In this document: piece after piece, positions 1 through 7,771 of the stretch
Numbering within the stretch: position 1 is the first letter of the stretch
Layout of the letters: the number at the start of each line of letters is the position of its first letter
Notes under the pieces: model-generated
What the model was told of the DNA's origin: nothing
What the model saw: the letters and a program-made list of their open reading frames with translations, nothing else
Database searches by the model: none
Position numbers and translations under genes: made by a program
Source: Saprospiraceae bacterium
Lineage (GTDB): Bacteria > Bacteroidota > Bacteroidia > Chitinophagales > Saprospiraceae
Assembly (NCBI GenBank): GCA_017985675.1
Contig: JAGNXB010000004.1
Span: 1 to 64,000 of the forward strand
Length of the DNA stretch: 64,000 nt
Direction of reading: 5' to 3'

Positions 1-270
1 GCATAGCCTCCTATGGTGAGGAGGGGAAGTGCCTGATTATGAAGCAGAAATGAGCTGTAGCCGAAGCAATTTACGGCTAATAATCAATGAGATAAATCCA
101 GGATCATTTCCCATATATCTTTGCACTCATTTCTTCCCACCTTGAATCCAAATTAATTTTCATAATATATTGTATGTCAAGTATTAAGGAATTAATGTTC
201 ATTTTATAATAAAACCTAATGCATGAATTGGGTTATATAAATATAAACTGCTTTTTTGAAAAATGCAAGT

Positions 271-380
271 GCAATTTTAGGCAAAATGCGCTAAAACACG
301 CAAAAAGCGCCAAATCGCGCTAAAACGCGCAGAAATGCGCAAAAGGTGTTGTTTTTATGCAATTATAGGCAAAACGCGTA
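271..380. repeat. phased GCGC / A-tract array between two direct repeats
   Basis: GCGC or ACGC tetramers fall at 288, 298, 307, 317, 327 and 337, each followed by an A-rich run, so the spacing matches one helical turn. A 20-bp direct repeat (2 mismatches) flanks the array at 271-290 and 359-378. Phased A-tracts usually give intrinsically curved DNA. Role unknown. Confidence 0.6.
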
Positions 381-563
381 GGCCTGACACACTTTGGGAA
401 CTTAGTGGTTTAGGTGGTTATTCGATTATTCATTTTATTTTGTAGAACCGCGGCGGTGCAAGCTGGATACTACCGTGATGGCCACAAAGGCTGAAGGAGC
501 ACAAAGGTTCACAAGGGAGTATGGAGCTGGAGTGTAGAGAGGGGAGTGCAATAATTTCGCAAT

Positions 564-592
564 AATCTGGAATCTGGGAATCTGGAATCTGG
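564..592. repeat. AATCTGG heptamer repeat, four copies
   Basis: AATCTGG occurs at 564-570, 571-577, 579-585 and 586-592, with one extra G between copies two and three. It lies in non-coding sequence and looks like a short tandem repeat. Confidence 0.75.
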
Positions 593-621
593 TGCAAGAT
601 GTGAGCTCACGTACCCCGTCA

Positions 622-683
622 CCTTCGCCTAAGGCTTCGGCGACCAAGGGACCTCCTTCGCCTATGGCTTCGGCGACCAAGGG
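622..683. repeat. two copies of a 29-bp GC-rich repeat with internal dyad
   Basis: Copies at 622-650 and 655-683 differ at one base. Each contains CGCC..GGCG inverted symmetry around CCTAAGGC or CCTATGGC. This has the look of a dispersed intergenic palindromic repeat; whether other copies exist in the genome cannot be seen here. Confidence 0.65.
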
Positions 684-686
684 GGT

Positions 687-705
687 AAATGTCCAGTGGA
701 CATTT
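687..705. repeat. perfect 9+1+9 palindrome
   Basis: AAATGTCCA and TGGACATTT flank a single G. The symmetry is exact. It may be a protein-binding site or part of the adjoining repeat unit. Confidence 0.6.
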
Positions 706-831
706 ATTGAGCGCCCTGCGCGAAGCAATTTTGCGTCCTTTTCAAATCCGGTTTCCGAATACACCAATAACCGAATAAACGCATACCCATCAAGGTATAT
801 TCAGAGGCGAATGGACCGGCCATTTCCTGTG

Positions 832-1305
832 TCAGTTACTTTGGCGCCTTGGCTTAAAAAACTTGGGATTAACAACCAGCAACCCAAAGGATTCACAGTC
901 TTCCTTCGTCTGCCGGGCATGATGCGCCCCATGTGCACGCAAAATCGCTTTAGAATACTTGCTCTCTAATTGGCGAAACCAGGAAAAACGCTGATGAATA
1001 TACACGTCGTGAATCAAAAAGTAGATCCCCCCATAAATAGTAATGCCTATTGCGATCCATAATAAAAATCCCAAACCCGGTAAAGTGGATAAAATGTATC
1101 CCGCCATACTGGGCAACGCAAAAACCAGAAAAAACAAGTCATTTTTTTCAAAAAAACGACCTTCCTTCATGGCGGGATTGTGATGATCGGCATGCCAACG
1201 CCATAGCCAGCCATGCATGATATATTTATGCGCCAACCAGGCTACAAATTCCATCCCCGCTACCGTGCCTAGTGTGATTAACACTGCTGCTATGGCTTCC
1301 ATCAT
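832..1305 (-). CDS. crtZ: beta-carotene hydroxylase CrtZ-type
   Basis: Membrane di-iron hydroxylase that adds 3-hydroxyl groups to beta-ionone rings, giving zeaxanthin-type xanthophylls. The 157 residues carry the full histidine set of the family: HX4H at 26-31, HX2HH at 38-42, HX4H at 99-104 and HX2HH at 125-129. About four hydrophobic segments lie between them. Length is normal for bacterial CrtZ. It is the last gene of a crtI-crtB-crtZ run, 34 bp after crtB. The substrate needs a lycopene cyclase, which is not in this window. The family call is firm; the exact ring substrate is inferred. Confidence 0.88.
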   Translation of the reverse strand: MMEAIAAVLITLGTVAGMEFVAWLAHKYIMHGWLWRWHADHHNPAMKEGRFFEKNDLFFLVFALPSMAGYILSTLPGLGFLLWIAIGITIYGGIYFLIHDVYIHQRFSWFRQLESKYSKAILRAHGAHHARQTKEDCESFGLLVVNPKFFKPRRQSN

Positions 1306-1339
1306 ATTGAGATTTGGATAAAAATAATCTTATTTGGTC

Positions 1340-2179
1340 TTAACCGATTAAACGCAACCTGGACTGAACCCAGGTGTCGCACACCAGCACAAATTTACGC
1401 AAATTGGAAACACGAATACGCCGGGTCTGCACTTGCTCCGGGCTACTACGCTGGATTTTAATAAATAATTTATTATAAAACCGATAAGCCAGGTATACAC
1501 CAAATCGGGCACTATCCGGCAGGGCTAAGATTCCCCCAAGGGCTACCTTAAAATCATGAGCCACCTCCTTTTCAATCCGCTGTTTATCCCTGGCATTAAA
1601 GCTCGTGAAATCCACATCGGGAAAATAAATTCGTCCACGCTCTTCGAAATCACTTTGCATATCCCGCAGAAAGTTGACTTTCTGAAATGCAGCACCCAAA
1701 CTGCGCGCCGGCTCTCGTAAACGTGCATATGCCGCCTGGTCTCCATTCACAAATACACGCAAACACATCAACCCGACGACCTCCGCAGAACCGTAGATGT
1801 AGGCCTCGAAACTATCGCGACCATGACGATCTTGATCGAGATCCATTTCCATACTGTCCAAAAATGCATCGATGAGTTCCTGCTCGATGCCATACTGGTG
1901 CACCACTTCCTGAAAGGCATGCAAAACAGGATTCAGGCTTATGCGCTCCGCGATGGCATGATGGGTATCCTCACGAAATCGTTTGAACAGCGCTTCCTTT
2001 GGGTAGCCATGAAAAGTATCTACGATTTCATCTGCAAATCGCACAAAGCCATAAATGGCATATATCGGTGCTCGCAATTCCTTTCCAAATGCCCGAATGC
2101 CCATTGAAAAAGATGTACTGTATCGCCGGGTTATCAGCGATGCGCACTCCCGGCATGTCAAATCATACAAATTTTTCAT
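1340..2179 (-). CDS. crtB: phytoene synthase
   Basis: Condenses two geranylgeranyl diphosphates into phytoene, the first committed step to carotenoids. The 279-residue protein is of the squalene/phytoene synthase fold. Both Asp-rich diphosphate-binding motifs are visible: RFADEIVDTF near residue 70 and NFLRDMQSDFEERGR near residue 190, with FMDIR-like neighbours absent. It begins 10 bp after the crtI stop, so the two are almost certainly cotranscribed. Squalene synthase (HpnC/D) paralogs are the main alternative, but the crtI and crtZ neighbours argue for phytoene synthase. Confidence 0.92.
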   Translation of the reverse strand: MKNLYDLTCRECASLITRRYSTSFSMGIRAFGKELRAPIYAIYGFVRFADEIVDTFHGYPKEALFKRFREDTHHAIAERISLNPVLHAFQEVVHQYGIEQELIDAFLDSMEMDLDQDRHGRDSFEAYIYGSAEVVGLMCLRVFVNGDQAAYARLREPARSLGAAFQKVNFLRDMQSDFEERGRIYFPDVDFTSFNARDKQRIEKEVAHDFKVALGGILALPDSARFGVYLAYRFYNKLFIKIQRSSPEQVQTRRIRVSNLRKFVLVCDTWVQSRLRLIG

Positions 2180-2189
2180 AGTCGTCTGT

Positions 2190-3671
2190 CTATTTCCTGG
2201 AATGGTAGGTTTTGGTGACCTCTGATGCAGCTACCTGGCCGCTGATTAAAGATGGCGGCACACCCGGACCGGGCACCGTTAATTGGCCTGCATGCCACAG
2301 ATTCGTGACCTTTTTACTCTTCATTCGCGGCTTAAGGAAAGCTGTCTGCAACAAGGTGTTTGCCAGGCCATATGCATTGCCTTTGAACGCGCTGTAATCC
2401 TTCACAAAGTCACGGTGGGCATAGCTTCGACAATAGCTGACATGGGGTCTGATGGCTTGACCAGTGAGACGTTCTAATCGTTCCATGACGATGTCATAAT
2501 AGCGATCACGTGTTGGCTGATCATCTTCCAGGCCCGGGGCTACCGGAATGAGTATAAACAGATTTTCCTTGCCCTCCGGCGCAACAGTTGGATCAGTGAT
2601 CGACGGTGCACAAACATAAAATAACGGTTTTGAAGGCCATGCCGGTTGGTCATAAATTTCTAAAGCATGACGGCCAAAATCTTCATCAAAAAACAAATTA
2701 TGATGCAGTAACCCGTTGAGTCGCTTGCCTACGCCAATGTAGTATAATAAACTTGAGGGCGCCATCACGCGCTTATCCCAGTATTTGGGGCTGTATTCCC
2801 TAAAGGCAGGATCAAGCAGATGTTGATCCATATGATGGTAATCCATGGCATTCACCACGGCATCAGTCTCAATAGGACCCTTGTCGGTCAGCACAGAGGT
2901 AATATCCTTACCATCCATTTTAAAGCCATTAATTTCATGGCTATTCATGAATCGCACCCCCTGCTCTTTTGCGATGGACTCCATTGCTGAAACAATCTGA
3001 TGCATGCCGCCCATAGGATACCAGGTACCTAATGCCAAATCCGCATAGTTCATCATGCTATATAGTGCAGGCGTTTTTTCAGGTCTGGCCCCAAGGAACA
3101 AAACAGGAAACTCAAGGATTTGTATCAGCTTGGGATGCCGAAACAATTTTCGCACTTCGCTGGAAAGCGAGCTAAAAATTTGCATCCGCAATGCGGCTGT
3201 AAGTATCCGGATGTCCATAAACTCCAGAGCGGAATGGGCAGGACGATGCACAAAGTCCCGCATGCCCGTTTCATATTTGTATCGCGCCTGTTTAAGAAAG
3301 GTTCTAAGTTTACTACTGCTCCCGGGTTCCAAACGTTCAAAAAGGGCCTCTTGCTCTTTGATGTCAGCAGGAATTTGCAATGAATCGCCTTCTCCAAAAA
3401 AGACCTGATAGGATGGATCGAGACGCTTCAGGTCATAAAAGTCAGCTGTTGTTTTTCCAAATCGCTGGAAATAGGCCTCAAAAACATCCGGCATCCAATA
3501 CCAGGATGGACCCATATCAAAGACAAAACCATCCTGATCATATTGCCGGGCTCTACCTCCGTTTTGGGCATGCCGCTCAATACACATTACATCAAAGCCC
3601 TCCTTTGCCAGACTGGCAGCAGCAGCAAGTCCTGAAAATCCGGCTCCGAGTACAGCGATCTTTTTTGGCAT
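2190..3671 (-). CDS. crtI: phytoene desaturase CrtI-type
   Basis: FAD-dependent desaturase that introduces double bonds into phytoene to give lycopene. The 493-residue protein opens with a dinucleotide-binding motif (GAGFSGLAAAASLA, residues 8-21) followed by the family's ERHAQNGGRA stretch. It ends with the CrtI C-terminal signature LWHAGQLTVPGPGVPPSLIS. Length is normal. It is first in the crt operon. The upstream 215 bp hold an 11-bp AATT array (see 3706-3779) and no canonical -7 box. Related CrtN or ketolase-type desaturases share the fold; the crtB neighbour makes phytoene the likely substrate. Confidence 0.92.
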   Translation of the reverse strand: MPKKIAVLGAGFSGLAAAASLAKEGFDVMCIERHAQNGGRARQYDQDGFVFDMGPSWYWMPDVFEAYFQRFGKTTADFYDLKRLDPSYQVFFGEGDSLQIPADIKEQEALFERLEPGSSSKLRTFLKQARYKYETGMRDFVHRPAHSALEFMDIRILTAALRMQIFSSLSSEVRKLFRHPKLIQILEFPVLFLGARPEKTPALYSMMNYADLALGTWYPMGGMHQIVSAMESIAKEQGVRFMNSHEINGFKMDGKDITSVLTDKGPIETDAVVNAMDYHHMDQHLLDPAFREYSPKYWDKRVMAPSSLLYYIGVGKRLNGLLHHNLFFDEDFGRHALEIYDQPAWPSKPLFYVCAPSITDPTVAPEGKENLFILIPVAPGLEDDQPTRDRYYDIVMERLERLTGQAIRPHVSYCRSYAHRDFVKDYSAFKGNAYGLANTLLQTAFLKPRMKSKKVTNLWHAGQLTVPGPGVPPSLISGQVAASEVTKTYHSRK

Positions 3672-3705
3672 AGGGAAAAATAGAACTTAAATAGGATTTG
3701 AATGC

Positions 3706-3779
3706 AATTTGTTTAATGGATTGTGCAATAATTGACAAATAATTAAACAAAATAGGCAATTAGGACACAATTGGGACTA
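3706..3779. promoter_or_regulatory. 11-bp-phased AATT array with inverted repeat upstream of crtI
   Basis: Three adjoining 11-mers (3719-3729, 3730-3740, 3741-3751) share the pattern (g/a)ATT....AA. Two more AATT-led 11-mers lie at 3758-3768 and 3769-3779. A 10-bp perfect inverted repeat, TTTGTTTAAT (3708-3717) and ATTAAACAAA (3742-3751), overlaps them. MerR-family CarH/LitR light regulators bind tandem 11-bp repeats at carotenoid promoters, so this could be such an operator. That link is inference; no merR gene is in view. Confidence 0.4.
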
Positions 3780-3832
3780 CTCAACCTTGAAAACTACAAC
3801 AAATAATGACATAGGTAGCTACCGAAAATACA

Positions 3833-3864
3833 AAAGCCGGTCCGAAGGTATTCGAACCGGCTTT
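3833..3864 (-). terminator. rpsA terminator hairpin
   Basis: AAAGCCGGTCCGAA and TTCGAACCGGCTTT form a 14-bp stem with one mismatch around a 4-base loop, 22 bp past the rpsA stop. On the minus strand it is followed by a T-rich run, as in intrinsic terminators. Confidence 0.8.
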
Positions 3865-3886
3865 GTGCTATACGTCGTGACTCGGA

Positions 3887-5854
3887 CTATTCGTTGTTTG
3901 CTGCTTCCTCATTGGCAGCTTCTTCGTTGGCTTGCGCCTGAGCCTGATCCTCATTTTCCTGGAGTTGTTCCTTGATATCCCCAAAGATACCCAAATCACC
4001 AAGTGTAGATTTCTCGATTTTGGCCTGCTGTTTTTTGATAACCTGACGAACTTGCTGTTCCTCGGTATCTTTTACCTGCTTGACCTGCTCATCGGCTTCT
4101 TTGCGAATATCCTCCAGATAACGAAGGTGCGAAACCATGATCCGTTTGTCGTCGCGATTGAATTCAATCACTTTGACAGTCAGGGTTTCTTCAACATTCG
4201 CTACACTGTTATCTTCCTTCCGGATGTGTTTGATAGGCGCATATGCCTCTAATCCATAAGGAAGTTGCATTACAGCGCCACGGTCATCCTTACGCAGAAG
4301 GGTAGCTTCATGGTAAGAACCAACAGGGAATACATTTTCGAATGTATCCCATGGGTTTTCTTCCAATTGCTTGTGACCTAAGGACAGCTTGCGGTTTTCC
4401 TCATCAATATCCAGAATGAGGAAATCGAGTTTGTCGCCAACTTTTGTGTATTCGCTTGGGTGTCCAAAACGTTTGGTCCAGGACAGATCTGAAACGTGGA
4501 TCATCCCTCCAATACCTTCATCCAATTCGATGAAGACACCATATGGCGTCAGGTTTTGAACTACACCTGTGTGGCGGCTGCCAACAGGGAATTTCTGAGT
4601 AACCTGTGACCAGGGATCGTTAGCCAGTTGTTTGATACTTAGCGACATCTTCCGCTCATCGCGGTCAATGGTAACAATCTTGGCTTCGCGTTCCTCACCC
4701 AATTTGAAGTAATCCCTTGCATTAACCGGTTGGCTGCTCCAGCTCACTTCACTGACGTGAATCAAACCTTCAACACCTGGTTTCACTTCAAGGAATGCAC
4801 CATAGTCTTCGATGTTGACTATTTTACCTGTAACGGATGCGCCTTCTTGCAGATCATCGGCCAGGGTCTCCCATGGATGTGGCGTCAATTGTTTGAGGCC
4901 CAGAGAAATCCGCTTTTTGTTTTCATCAAAATCAAGCACAACGACATTGATCTTCTGGTTGATTTCCAGCACTTCGGAAGGATGATTGATCCTGCCCCAT
5001 GAAATGTCGGTAATGTAAAGCAGACCGTCCACACCACCCAGATCCATGAATGCGCCAAAGTCCGTGATGTTTTTAACAACACCTTCGAGGACCTGACCTT
5101 TTTCAAGACCGGATACGATAAGATCTCGCTGCTCGGCCAGATCGCTTTCGATAAGTGCCTTGTGTGAAACGACCGCATTTTTGATGTTCTCGTTGATTTT
5201 CACCACCTTGAACTCCATCGTTTTACCTACATAGGCATCATAATCGATGATCGGCTTCACATCGATTTGTGAACCGGGCAGGAATGTCTCCAAACCACTG
5301 CAATCGACGATAAGTCCGCCTTTGGTTTTGGAAACAACCGTTCCTTTAATAATAATACCATCGTTGTAGGAAGCCACAATGTCTTCCCATGCACGAAGTA
5401 ATTTTGCTTTGCGGCGGCTTAGAGCCAATTGACCGCGTTCGTCTTCCTGCTGTTCAACATACACCTCCACCTCATCACCCGGCTTAAGATCAGCCTGGTC
5501 ACGAAATTCGGAGAGGGATACTAAGCCATCCGACTTGTGTTTGATGTCAAGAATAACGTCACCATTTGAAATGCCGATGACTTTACCTTTGACAACATCA
5601 TTTTCAATGATTTCGCTAAGCGTGGCATCATACATAGCCATCATTGATTCACGTACCTCAGGTTTATAATAAACCTGCTGACGCTTGCTCACCGACCAGT
5701 CAAAGTCGTCATGAGCGGTTGCAACGACTGCCTCTTCATCAGAGACAGACCTGCGGCTTTTTTTAGCGGGAGCAACTTGCTCCTCACTTGCAGACACTTC
5801 TTCGTCCGCTACCGGTTGCATTTCCTCGTTTTCGAGAAGATTTTCGTCAAGCAT
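3887..5854 (-). CDS. rpsA: 30S ribosomal protein S1
   Basis: RNA-binding ribosomal protein that helps load mRNA on the 30S subunit. From the start chosen here it has 655 residues: an acidic N-terminal extension, about six S1 repeats (for example GKVIGISNGDVILDI and GAFMDLGGVDGLLYITDISW), and a Gln/Glu-rich tail. The frame is open for 20 more codons upstream, but a TACCTTTG -7 box at 5875-5882 lies inside that extension, so translation should begin at the ATG ending at 5854 (protein start MLDENLLENEE). In Bacteroidota, where Shine-Dalgarno sites are mostly unused, S1 is expected to matter greatly for initiation. Monocistronic, with its own terminator. Confidence 0.95.
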   Translation of the reverse strand: MLDENLLENEEMQPVADEEVSASEEQVAPAKKSRRSVSDEEAVVATAHDDFDWSVSKRQQVYYKPEVRESMMAMYDATLSEIIENDVVKGKVIGISNGDVILDIKHKSDGLVSLSEFRDQADLKPGDEVEVYVEQQEDERGQLALSRRKAKLLRAWEDIVASYNDGIIIKGTVVSKTKGGLIVDCSGLETFLPGSQIDVKPIIDYDAYVGKTMEFKVVKINENIKNAVVSHKALIESDLAEQRDLIVSGLEKGQVLEGVVKNITDFGAFMDLGGVDGLLYITDISWGRINHPSEVLEINQKINVVVLDFDENKKRISLGLKQLTPHPWETLADDLQEGASVTGKIVNIEDYGAFLEVKPGVEGLIHVSEVSWSSQPVNARDYFKLGEEREAKIVTIDRDERKMSLSIKQLANDPWSQVTQKFPVGSRHTGVVQNLTPYGVFIELDEGIGGMIHVSDLSWTKRFGHPSEYTKVGDKLDFLILDIDEENRKLSLGHKQLEENPWDTFENVFPVGSYHEATLLRKDDRGAVMQLPYGLEAYAPIKHIRKEDNSVANVEETLTVKVIEFNRDDKRIMVSHLRYLEDIRKEADEQVKQVKDTEEQQVRQVIKKQQAKIEKSTLGDLGIFGDIKEQLQENEDQAQAQANEEAANEEAANNE

Positions 5855-5874
5855 TAGGTTTCTTTTTAGGGGTG

Positions 5875-5882
5875 CAAAGGTA
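5875..5882 (-). promoter_or_regulatory. TACCTTTG -7 box for rpsA
   Basis: Exact Bacteroidota -7 consensus on the minus strand. It predicts a transcription start near 5871 and a leader of about 17 nt before the ATG at 5854. Confidence 0.7.
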
Positions 5883-6227
5883 AGATTAATTTTACTTTTT
5901 TGAAAGAATTTCATGTAAATCTTTGAAAAAGAGCATTAAAAACGACAGATAAAATTACGGAGGCCCTATTTAGACCCCTTATCCATAAAAAATCAACCGG
6001 GCAAAACGCCAAACAGGGGCTACTTCTTCCGTCTTCTGCCCAAGAAAAATATCGCCTGTACATCGCTCAATAAAGTCATAACCCTTTGGTTTGAATCAAC
6101 TTAATGCGCAAACTGCCATATTGGCAGAAATTTGTCCTAATATACGCAAAAATAATATTTGTTTGAATTGAAATTTGCAACCACAGCAATTATTAGCTCC
6201 GGAAATTTGTACCTGTAAATAGCAGAC
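5883..6227. other. intergenic stretch upstream of rpsA
   Basis: Divergent space between rpsA and the rightward gene at 6228. The only structure I see is a stem CTGCCA/TGGCAG at 6113-6127 with a 3-base loop. No ORF, tRNA or repeat is evident. Confidence 0.5.
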
Positions 6228-6761
6228 ATGCTTATCCGATCCATTATCCTCCTTTTATGTCTCTTGGGCGCCGTGGAAATATGGCGCAGCAGACCATTGG
6301 ATATTGGATATTCAAAAATTGTCCATTCCGGTCTGCCCCAAAGGCAGTTTTTGATGAATGGCGATTCTATTACTACCTGGAGTGGCTGTCGGGCAACCAA
6401 TCTATATAGTGTTGCCGCGGTAAATAAAAGCTATCTCCGGTCGTGCTTTCGATTCTCCTGTTTGCTCCAGGCTGGCAGAATGGCGAATGTGGATTATGTG
6501 CTTGCGGGCAGTATTGATGCTGTAGGGAAAAGTGTACTTATCGGATGGCGATTAGTGGATACCAGATCAGGGAAGGATGACCAGGTAAGTGCTACGGTAG
6601 TCCCCTATGAAGAGCACTCTTTGGAATTAACCGTGAATAATAGCCTGAAGGAATTTTTGTCTGAGTGGTCTGAAAATACTGGAAACACGGATTGGTTCCA
6701 TGCATCCCTAAAATCCAGGACAGTGGCAGGTATTGAAAACGAAAAAAATGAAGATGAATAA
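6228..6761 (+). CDS. unrecognised protein, possible relic of a curli-assembly/TolB-like lipoprotein family
   Basis: The 177 residues begin with a hydrophobic segment (about residues 3-17) that could be a signal peptide or anchor. The middle (about residues 80-125) reads ADYVL.GSI-like: VDYVLAGSIDAVGKSVLIGWRLVDTRSG. This resembles the NTPase-like core of CsgG/FlgO/TolB-N proteins in which a quantity of activity is assembled at the envelope. Cysteines precede it, as in Bacteroidota members. The N-terminal half does not fit well, so it may be a shortened or diverged copy. It stands alone between rpsA and pyrH with a strong hairpin downstream. Function not known. Confidence 0.5.
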   Translation: MLIRSIILLLCLLGAVEIWRSRPLDIGYSKIVHSGLPQRQFLMNGDSITTWSGCRATNLYSVAAVNKSYLRSCFRFSCLLQAGRMANVDYVLAGSIDAVGKSVLIGWRLVDTRSGKDDQVSATVVPYEEHSLELTVNNSLKEFLSEWSENTGNTDWFHASLKSRTVAGIENEKNEDE

Positions 6762-6913
6762 GGGTAAAAAGTCAATTAGTTTGACGGGCTATAAAAACCT
6801 CAACTCACTGCCTTGCCCTTGAAATATAAAAACGAAACATAAAATGCCATTCGAAACAATCTTGGTTTCCTGTTTATAGTTGGTTAATTGTCAGCGGTCT
6901 GCCGTCGGCGATA

Positions 6914-6953
6914 GCGTCTTGGGGCGAAAAAAGTTTCGCCCTGAGGCGTTTTT
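6914..6953 (+). terminator. strong hairpin with T run between convergent genes
   Basis: GGGCGAAA (6922-6929) pairs with TTTCGCCC (6934-6941). The stem extends with wobble pairs through GCGTCTT and TGAGGCGT, then TTTTT follows at 6949-6953. It suits termination of the rightward gene at 6228 and may also limit readthrough from pyrH on the other strand. Confidence 0.65.
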
Positions 6954-6998
6954 CATTTATCAGAAAACCAAGCTAAAATCGGGGTGCAGTCTAGCGAT

Positions 6999-7712
6999 CT
7001 ATCCTTCGACCAATGTGCCAATTTTTTCGCCAGTCAGGATTCGTCTGAGATTGTCGGTATTGGAAATATCAAATACTACAATTGGAATGTTGTTTTCCTG
7101 GCAAAGGGTAAATGCGGTCATGTCCATCACTTTAAGCCCCAAACGAATCACCTTGTCAAAGGTCAGGTGCTCAAAACGAACAGCAGTAGGATCCTTCAAC
7201 GGATCGCTATCATAAATCCCATCAACGCGGGTGCCTTTAAGAATGACGTCTGCTTTTATTTCACTGGCTCGTAAAGCTGCTGCGCTGTCGGTTGTGAAAT
7301 AAGGACTCCCCGTACCAGCACTGAAGATAACCACGCGACCCTTCTCCAGGTGGCGAATTGCCCGGCGACGTATATAAGGCTCGGCAACTTCCTTCATTTC
7401 AATGGCTGAAATCAATCGGGAATAAATCCCACAGCCTTCTAATGCACTTTGAAGAGCCATCCCATTAATGACGGTAGCCAGCATACCCATATAGTCTCCT
7501 TGCACACGCTCAATACCGCTTTTTTCAGCCTGAAGGCCTCGGAAAATATTCCCGCCGCCAATGACCACAGCAACTTCAACTTCCAGTTCGAGAAGTTGCT
7601 TGATTTGCTCAGCATAAACAGTCAACATCTCGGGATCTATCCCATAAGACATATTCCCCATAAGGGATTCCCCACTCAATTTGAGCAGGATGCGTTTGTA
7701 ACGGATCTTCAT
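6999..7712 (-). CDS. pyrH: UMP kinase
   Basis: Phosphorylates UMP to UDP with ATP, in the cytoplasm, for pyrimidine nucleotide supply. The 237-residue protein is of the amino-acid-kinase fold and shows the family motifs KLSGESLMG near residue 10, [10 protein letters not shown] near 50, [16 protein letters not shown] near 72 and the [16 protein letters not shown] nucleotide-binding segment near 132. Length is normal. It lies 59 bp after tsf, but a strong tsf terminator fills that gap, so it probably has its own promoter. The frr gene that often follows pyrH is absent here. Confidence 0.95.
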   Translation of the reverse strand: MKIRYKRILLKLSGESLMGNMSYGIDPEMLTVYAEQIKQLLELEVEVAVVIGGGNIFRGLQAEKSGIERVQGDYMGMLATVINGMALQSALEGCGIYSRLISAIEMKEVAEPYIRRRAIRHLEKGRVVIFSAGTGSPYFTTDSAAALRASEIKADVILKGTRVDGIYDSDPLKDPTAVRFEHLTFDKVIRLGLKVMDMTAFTLCQENNIPIVVFDISNTDNLRRILTGEKIGTLVEG

Positions 7713-7733
7713 GAGGGATAAATATAAGTAAAA

Positions 7734-7766
7734 AAAAGAGCGAACTGTCAGACAATTCGCTCTTTT
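7734..7766 (-). terminator. tsf terminator
   Basis: An 11-bp perfect stem, AAAAGAGCGAA (7734-7744) with TTCGCTCTTTT (7756-7766), around an 11-base loop, just after the tsf stop. On the minus strand the stem runs into a T tract, so it is a textbook intrinsic terminator. Confidence 0.85.
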
Positions 7767-7771
7767 AGATA

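Larger units (their letters stand above)
1..831. other. gene-free repeat-rich stretch
   Basis: I find no convincing gene here. The first 240 bases are AT-rich, with two small stem-loops (stems at 7-12/19-24 and 58-63/74-79). Positions 271-380 carry a helically phased GCGC/A-tract array. Positions 483-516 repeat CACAAAGG-like words, 564-592 is a heptamer repeat, 622-683 holds two copies of a 29-bp repeat, and 687-705 is a 19-bp palindrome. Open frames across 435-969 are low-complexity products of these repeats. A frame open from the left edge to a TGA at 51-53 could be the tail of a rightward gene, but 16 codons cannot be judged. Confidence 0.7.

Noticed and set aside
3..53. Frame open from the left edge to TGA at 51-53
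   Set aside because: Only 16 codons are visible; it may be a gene tail but cannot be supported.
435..969. Overlapping ORFs of 110 and 125 codons on opposite strands
   Set aside because: They lie on tandem repeats and overlap crtZ; the peptides are repetitive and unlike any family.
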